Origin: Lucifuga dentata
Taxonomy: Eukaryota > Chordata > Actinopteri > Ophidiiformes > Bythitidae
Direction of reading: 5' to 3'
Assembly: GCA_014773175.1 (NCBI GenBank)
Contig: VXCM01002184.1
Span: 38,383-102,382 of the forward strand
DNA length: 64,000 nucleotides
The notes under the pieces are model-generated. The model searched no databases, was not told the DNA's origin, and saw only the letters and a program-made list of their open reading frames with translations. Shown here piece after piece: positions 57,801 through 64,000 of the stretch; position 1 is the first letter of the stretch, and every line of letters starts with the position of its first letter. Position numbers and translations under genes: made by a program.

Positions 57801-60267
57801 ATCTAAAGTTTCTTGGCAATCTGACACATGGAATAACCTTCATTTCACAAAACAACAATAGACTAATGTGTTTCTTAAAAAAGCTGTTTTGTTTTGGCCA
57901 TTTTCAAACCAAAAATTAAACTTCAGAAATTCCAGTACCTTGTAACCCAAGTAAAGACTATTTATCTGCTTAACTGAACAGAATAATGGGTTTCAGGAGT
58001 GTTAACACAATTTCAAAGACGTCTCCAATAACCAAGTAGGATTTAATAATCCTTAATTCAGGATGATCTAAAAGAGCTTATGATTAGGACACTAGAATAC
58101 TGGCTGCTGAGAATGGGACTTTGCAGTTTTAGAAATCGGGCATTTGATGTAAATGTATTAATTTCTATCAAAAAGAAAATGTCTAGGTGATTCCAAACTT
58201 TTGAACCTATATATTTTTCTTAAATTATGGCACAGTGTATTTGAAAATCTGAATATGAAATGAAAACAAAGTATGGTCTTGTAATCCTACATTCAGTTAT
58301 TTGTAGTCATAGTTCATCATCACTGTTATCTGTTTATTAGCTTATACCTTTGTTTTTTCTTTGTTTTCTTTTTTATTTACACTTTTACAGTATAAACTCA
58401 AATGCATGAGTTCAAATGAAGTCATTTTTATACAGGCATAATTATACAACAACTTACTAGGGATTGGTCTCAGTACATCAGGGATGAGGATCTCCACCAG
58501 AGTCTGGTAGAGTACGTTGTCACACTCTCTTGTCCAGCGCAACACTGGCTCAAATTTACACATCACCACCAGACACGATTTAGGCAGACGCTTCTCAGAC
58601 TCATTGTGCCTGGAAAAGCACAGGAGACAATTATGACTAGATGTGCAATTGCTGTCTGCAACTGTGGTTGAGGTTAATGATAATTAAGCATTATGTGCTA
58701 CTAGAAGTATGAGCTATTATTTCTTTCTTGACAGTGTGTTTGCAATACTTACAGGTTGAGAGATTCTATATCGCTGCTTTGGCTGAACCTCCAGAAGGAT
58801 TTCCACAACGTCTCCACCAGAGTAAACTGAAGGTTTATCATCACGTCCAGAATGGCCTGTATACAGGTGATAGGTAAGACCACAAAGTAAGCCTTTGCCT
58901 GCAGGTCTGGCTTCTTGCTCATCAATGTTTCAATTTAGAATGACGTCCTATTGTACATGGAGCTTGGTATGATTTTAAAACTCATAACACTTTGTGATGT
59001 AGAATATAATTACTTCAACTTTTCACATAACATCGTATTCTACTAAAATAGGATTTAATAAGTTGGGTGGCTACAAACAAGAGTTATGATTAGCTTTATG
59101 GTGGACAGAGAAAACTCAGATAATCAAGTCACAAGTTGTCCTACAACTGCATTGAAGGAGAAAGCAGTGATTATTAGGTATACAGTATTGGGATCAGCTA
59201 TGGCTCTCAGCATTGGCATCCTTTATTCGCCTGAGACAGTGAGGCTGCCTACCTCACAGTGTTCTCTGTAGAGTGTTTGAAAAGCCTTGAGGTGTTCTAA
59301 AAGGATCCCATCAGGCAGGCTTCCATCTTGCAGATCAATATCCACAAAGTCTGGCAGCGGCCTTGATGCCTCTACACAAGATACAGCACAGAGTACAAAA
59401 CTGGAACAGTAAGATCTTTAGACTTTCATGTGACAGATCTTAAGGAGCCTTAGAATTCACTAAGGCTGAGGTGAAATCTGTACAGCTGAGACACGTTTGA
59501 GGTGTGAGCAACGTGGAAACTTTGTCCAGTTCTTCTACACTTTCAAGTAACACATTTCATCATCAAGTCAGGCTAATGAGTAAATTTTATGCAGCAGTAA
59601 TGCAACACATTTTCAAAAATGAAATAAGGTAAATCATTAATATAACAGAGGTGAAGAGTGTATCAAGAGTGGGGAGTATTTCTCACCCAGAAACTGTTGA
59701 TAATGTTGAACCTGGGCTGAAATATCGCAGAGTGCCGCCTGCTGCTGACCTAGCCCTCCTGATGACCCGTTGGTGATTCCCTGTGCCTTTTGCAGTGGCT
59801 TTACCCTGTGGACAGAATACTCATCATCACAGCGAGCAGTGTGAATTTGCCCAAAACACATTCCAATCCAATTACTCAAACTATATTCAGAGCACAGTGT
59901 TACAAATTTGTCCTTAATCATATTAAAGGACCACCTGAGAAACTCTGCAGTGTTTTGCAAAACATTTCAAACTAAGTACTGAAGTCAGTACTAGTTGTAT
60001 GGCCAATGACTTTTCATTTCTTTATTACCTCTGCCAAGGCTTGTTTGTTTGTTTGCAGGATCTCAAAAACTTATGGATGGATTTGGAAAATTGGGGGAGA
60101 GATGTTGAGAGGAAGAAGTAATTAAAATTTGGAGGGAATCCGGATCATATTCTAAATCCAGGATTTAGAAACATTAGTAGCCTATAACCAGGGCTGCTCA
60201 TAAGCAGTGTGTATGCAAGCACTCAAAGGGAAAATGTGCAGGTCTCTCCCATCAATGTCATTTGCGT

Positions 60268-60311
<44 letters not shown>

Positions 60312-62880
60312 ACTCTCCTTGGTTTGATAATTGAATTCGCCTGAACATGTTCACCCGACAGAAAGAAGAGATACCTGCTAGAGGTAAAGAATCAGGTTTT
60401 GCCGCTAGTTCAGCACAAACAGCCTGTCCTCTTACATTTTTAGACATCAGGAAATAAGTGTGATTTTGGGAGCGCATCCCTACTCACGAACAAGCACGTG
60501 TGTGTATGTGTGTACCCTCCATAAATGGTGCAGCAAAAAAATGAAACAGATATGCAGTGTTCAAAGCATTTCCTTCGTAAATTTGGAAAAATTTCACAAT
60601 ATTAGCTAATCTGCATGGAGGCTTCTGATGGACAGTTAGATTCAGCTTATCACAGTGTGTTAATGCTTTTTTTCCAAACCACTTTGGAAATATTTTGTAG
60701 CGGATCTTCCTTACACTATCCAGGGTAAAAATAAACAAACAAACAAATAAATAAATAAACAACAACAACAACCAAAAAAAAAGTGAGTACCAACAGATCT
60801 CCTGGTATTTAGAACCACACTGAAAAAATGATGTGCGCTCCTGCTTGTAAAATCCTTGGTGGAGGTATGCGTTCTCAGAGCTCAGAGTACCTTCTTGTTC
60901 TTTTTTGGAGTTGGCACAGTTTACCACATTTGTCAAGAAAGCAAAAGGCATGTAGACACTGTCGCTTGAAGTTTGAGAAGTATGCCATGTGCGCACTGCA
61001 GTCATCTCATTGGGATCTAGAGTATTAATTATATCTAGATACAAAAGATTAGGTCTGAACAGGGTTAAAGCGAGAGGTTTAAATGCATAAAAACTGATTT
61101 TTAATCATATAGTTTTTGGGTCATCAATATCAAAATGAAATGGTCAGGCTCATATTGTGGTGAGGCCAACATATAGATACCTGTTTTTCTGTGAGAAAGG
61201 TTGCTGCCTCATGGCCATGTGCTGTTGCTCATCCATTAGTCTGAGCAGTGGGGAACCAGATTTGATCCTCAGACCATAGTAGTGGTACTTAGAATTCCCT
61301 CTGGAACACACACACAGCAAAAAAAAAAAATAATAATAAAATAAAATAAAATATATATATATATATATTGAAATACCTGTAAAGACTGGTCTAACACAGT
61401 CTGCACGTGTGTCTGCGTGTGTGTGTGTTCATACCTGGTCCCTAGTCTCCGTGTACGTAGTCCCATGAAGACAGACCTGATGAGCTTGCCAAAGGATGCA
61501 GCATTGACAGGCTCTAGTTTCTGCTCCTGGCAGTGCAGCAGGTAGTGGTAGTAGAGGGTGCAGCGAGGTAAACTCACCCCCTCTGCCCCCTCATAGTTAT
61601 CACACAGCCACTGCACCTGCAGAAGGTGGATGGTTCAGAGGTTTCATTTCAACCTGCCATGTCATTATATTAGATGATAATCAATTAATTTCTCATTAAC
61701 TCCCAAGTACTCACAGTTGCAGGTGGGGCACGAGAATTAGGGCTGGAGTAATTCTGTCCTCCTCCTGCTGCTCCTCCTCCCAGCACATAACTTCCCTGAA
61801 TGACGTAGCCCCCTCCAGCTGCAGCTCCTCCACTATTCGCTCCCCCTGTTGCCACAGAGACGGGCTGCGAGGTCACAGAACCAGCGATGTCTGACTCAGA
61901 GCTGGCCGTGGCCTCATAGTAGGTAGAAGAGGAAGTAGGAGGAGTTTGGGAGTAGAGGGGCGAGTCAGAGTAAGGGTAGCTGCTTGATCGGCTAGATAGA
62001 GAGAAACAACACGTGAAAATACTGTGTACTCCTTTGTTTCCTGTACATTTTTAAATGTGCGTGTGGTGTGCAATGCACAGACAGCCACAGCAGGTTTGCT
62101 CTCTACTCACATGGTGGACGTGGTGAAAGTTGTGTCTCCGGCTCCGTCCACATACTGCACCTGGCCAGAATAAACATGCTCCACCTGAACAATAAACAGA
62201 GAGTCTTTAGGCTGACAGCACCAGGAGGAGTTTTCTTTACACAAGATGCAGGACAGACTGAAATTGACAACTCATCATTATTATACATAAATGGCATAGA
62301 AATTGTTTTTGGAATTTCCTGGTAGAAATATTACTTGTCTAGACAGAATGATGGACTGATACTGGAATGGTGAAAAACTGAATTAGGAAAAAAAATATCT
62401 TGTTTGTGTAACTTTTACCTCCTGGTTAATGTGCACCGATTGCAGGTTGTTGATGTGAGCTGTCTGAATCCGCTTGGCCCCCTGCGATACTGCTTGCAAT
62501 ACTGACCTCTGCCAGTGAGCAAATTCATAAGGTCAGACAAGAAATTATTTTTGTTGTCCCTCAACCATCTGGTGTAATTTGGTACTTAGTGGTGAAATGA
62601 CCAATTTATGGAGTGTGTGTGTATGTGTGTTTGCGTCTTACCTGTGCGGTGGTTTGCACTGGCTGGACGACCTGAGTGGGAACACCAGGGGCAGGTGGGC
62701 TGGAGTCTGACAAACTGTCACTGGAGTGAACAGAACCCTCTAGGGATGGTGGTAGAGGGAGGGAGAGTGAGAAACATTTCAAACATGAAGCAATCGTGAG
62801 AGAAAACCCACCATCATCACAAGTTCTCAGTACTCACGATATACTGCTTCCAAATCATAGTAACAGCCACTGCAGAACAT
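54856..62880 (-). CDS. rfx1: RFX1 winged-helix transcription factor
   Basis: Seventeen minus-strand exons: 62880-62838, 62739-62642, 62508-62419, 62184-62111, 61991-61715, 61616-61435, 61300-61181, 59805-59687, 59371-59253, 58856-58753, 58609-58458, 57000-56903, 56029-55880, 55746-55535, 55422-55269, 55177-55132, 55031-54856; 737 residues. After an activation region ([22 protein letters not shown]) and a glycine-rich linker ([12 protein letters not shown]) comes the DNA-binding domain from about residue 195 ([40 protein letters not shown]). Extended dimerisation regions follow, with [20 protein letters not shown] and [19 protein letters not shown], then an acidic tail. It binds X-box sites as a dimer and regulates MHC class II and ciliary genes. 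[17 protein letters not shown] and the acidic end fit RFX1 better than RFX2, and adjacency to dcaf15 agrees. Human RFX1 is 979 residues, so further N-terminal exons may lie beyond the window. Confidence 0.95.
57293..58206 (-). mobile_element. Degenerate Tc1-like transposon in an rfx1 intron
   Basis: Both ends carry GTTCAAAAGTTT as an inverted repeat (57293 onward and ending 58206). On the minus strand between about 57780 and 57540, fragments [20 protein letters not shown] and [17 protein letters not shown] match the N-terminal half of Tc1-type transposases, interrupted by stops. The element is about 0.9 kb, inactive, with much of the transposase lost. Confidence 0.75.
60030..60140. repeat. 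Dispersed repeat fragment, opposite orientation to 17428-17615
   Basis: CTGCCAAGGCTTGTTTGTTT, GATCTCAAAAACTTATGGATGG and GAGGGAATCCGGATC are characteristic pieces of the same kind of fish repeat as at 17428. It lies in an rfx1 intron. Confidence 0.45.
60273..60309. repeat. GA microsatellite in an rfx1 intron
   Basis: An uninterrupted GA run of roughly 37 bases. It is not near an exon. Confidence 0.85.
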
Positions 62881-64000
62881 CCTACAACAAGGCTCCTTTG
62901 TTACTCCTCAGAAGTGAGACTAATAGAAATTGAGGAGGAGAGTGTCTCTCAAACTCTCCGTCCATCCTTATATCTCCTCACAGAAGAACAGCCTTGGACA
63001 GCTAATCTCCCCAGATGGAGAGAGAAATCCCTCCATCTTGTAAACATGCATATCAGATGAGAGAGGGAAATGAGAGATACGTAAGGACTGTTGGACAGAA
63101 AGGGAGAGCAAAGACTGATGGGAGGATGGAGTGTAGGTGGAGATGAGGATTAAATTAATTTCCTTGAACTCTATACAAACTAAAATACATTTTACTCTAC
63201 TCTAATGCTTTCCCTTTCCTTCTCTGACTGCTAGTAACCTTTTTGTTCTCCATTAAATAAAATTTGGGATCAGTAAAACCATCTCAGTACAGCATCTGAT
63301 GCCTGTCTGCTTTCTAAAAATGCTGGTAGAATTTCTCAATAAGAATATGATGAATATTAAAGAAACATATTACCTCAAAACTATAAATCCCTACAGAGTT
63401 TTTTTGGGGGGAATAAGCAGTTGCAGCTGCCAGGAAAGAAGGCAAAAAAAAAAAAAAANAAAAAAAAAAAAAAGAAAAGAAAAAAAAATTAAGTTGAAAC
63501 TATGCAGATACTGCTACAGAGGCAGGCCATGTTAGGCTGAGTATCAGTTCGTAGCATTTGACTACTGACAGCAGTCACAACTACTCACATCTCTATCAAT
63601 GTTCACATCAACACTATTAACGCACAAACATTCCCAGCTTTGTAAAAATATGTGAAAATTACCAAAATACAACAAACATGATTAAAAGGCATACTGCTCA
63701 CCTTTACTGTGATTCTGTCTCCAGGCTGACTAAAACCTACAATCAGTATTGGGTTTTTTTTTGTAATGTTGTTTGTACAACCATATTTCCTACAACTAAA
63801 AGTGCTTTCTACAACTAAAAGTGTTTTCTTGTACTTGCTAAAGTACAAGAAAACTTCACAATACATTTTTCATTCCTATTATCCAATTCTTATCTGAGAT
63901 CCTTGTTTATTAACGTTATTTCAATTATATGGCTTTAATGCAGCCTTAAGGGGGCACAAGCCAGTGTCCTCCTTGTGCCGGTCCCAAGCCCGAATAAATG
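62881..64000. other. Upstream flank or 5' intron of rfx1
   Basis: No further RFX1 coding exon was recognised. An N-interrupted A tract lies at about 63444-63474. On the minus strand an in-frame TGA stands about 26 bases before the ATG at 62880, and an acceptor-like TTGTAG lies immediately before it. The first visible exon could therefore be a true first coding exon, or a 3' splice site could sit there. Confidence 0.45.

Noticed and set aside
60484..61044. 186-residue open frame on the minus strand
   Set aside because: It lies wholly in an rfx1 intron, contains low-complexity stretches, and shows no family resemblance. It is most likely a chance open frame, perhaps of repeat origin.

Overview
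The window is vertebrate nuclear DNA, almost certainly from a ray-finned (teleost) fish. Genes are split into many short exons with GT-AG introns of about 70 bp to 2.5 kb. The intergenic DNA is AT-rich, microsatellite-dense and carries Tc1-like relics, short TTAA-flanked inverted-repeat elements and other fish-type dispersed repeats. No bacterial, phage, plasmid or CRISPR features are present. The 15 or so single N bases sit in homopolymers or microsatellites, or between two identical 63-67 bp copies, which marks a draft assembly with imperfect gap joins.

Layout, left to right. (1) 160-3025 (+): the 3' end of cc2d1a, covering its C2 domain and C-terminal helical region. (2) 6396-12198 (+): a complete six-exon mri1, encoding methylthioribose-1-phosphate isomerase. 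(3) 12.2-17.8 kb: gene-free, repeat-bearing DNA. (4) 17891-19241 (+): a three-exon gene for the C19orf53-type small basic protein. (5) 21025-22599 (-): a compact five-exon R4-type RGS gene. (6) 25317-30961 (+): a ten-exon SCaMC calcium-regulated mitochondrial ATP-Mg/Pi carrier. (7) 34050-41208 (+): khsrp, an RNA-binding protein with four KH domains, in 18 coding exons. (8) 42328-51411 (+): dcaf15, a CRL4 substrate receptor, in 13 exons. (9) 54856-62880 (-): rfx1, a winged-helix transcription factor, in 17 visible coding exons, convergent with dcaf15.

The gene order joins two segments that are separate on human chromosome 19p13. CC2D1A, MRI1, C19orf53, DCAF15 and RFX1 belong to the 19p13.1 block. 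KHSRP with its neighbouring SLC25A23/41 carriers belongs to 19p13.3. The genes are ordinary housekeeping or regulatory genes and do not form a functional cluster.

I found no convincing new biological system. The observations most worth checking are a family of TTAA-flanked, long-TIR non-autonomous elements (five copies, one with a nested insertion and clean target duplication), identical CTCF-like motifs just upstream of two gene starts, several near-perfect hairpins, a duplicated 3' splice site in dcaf15, and an assembly artefact that inserts a false in-frame 22-residue repeat into dcaf15.
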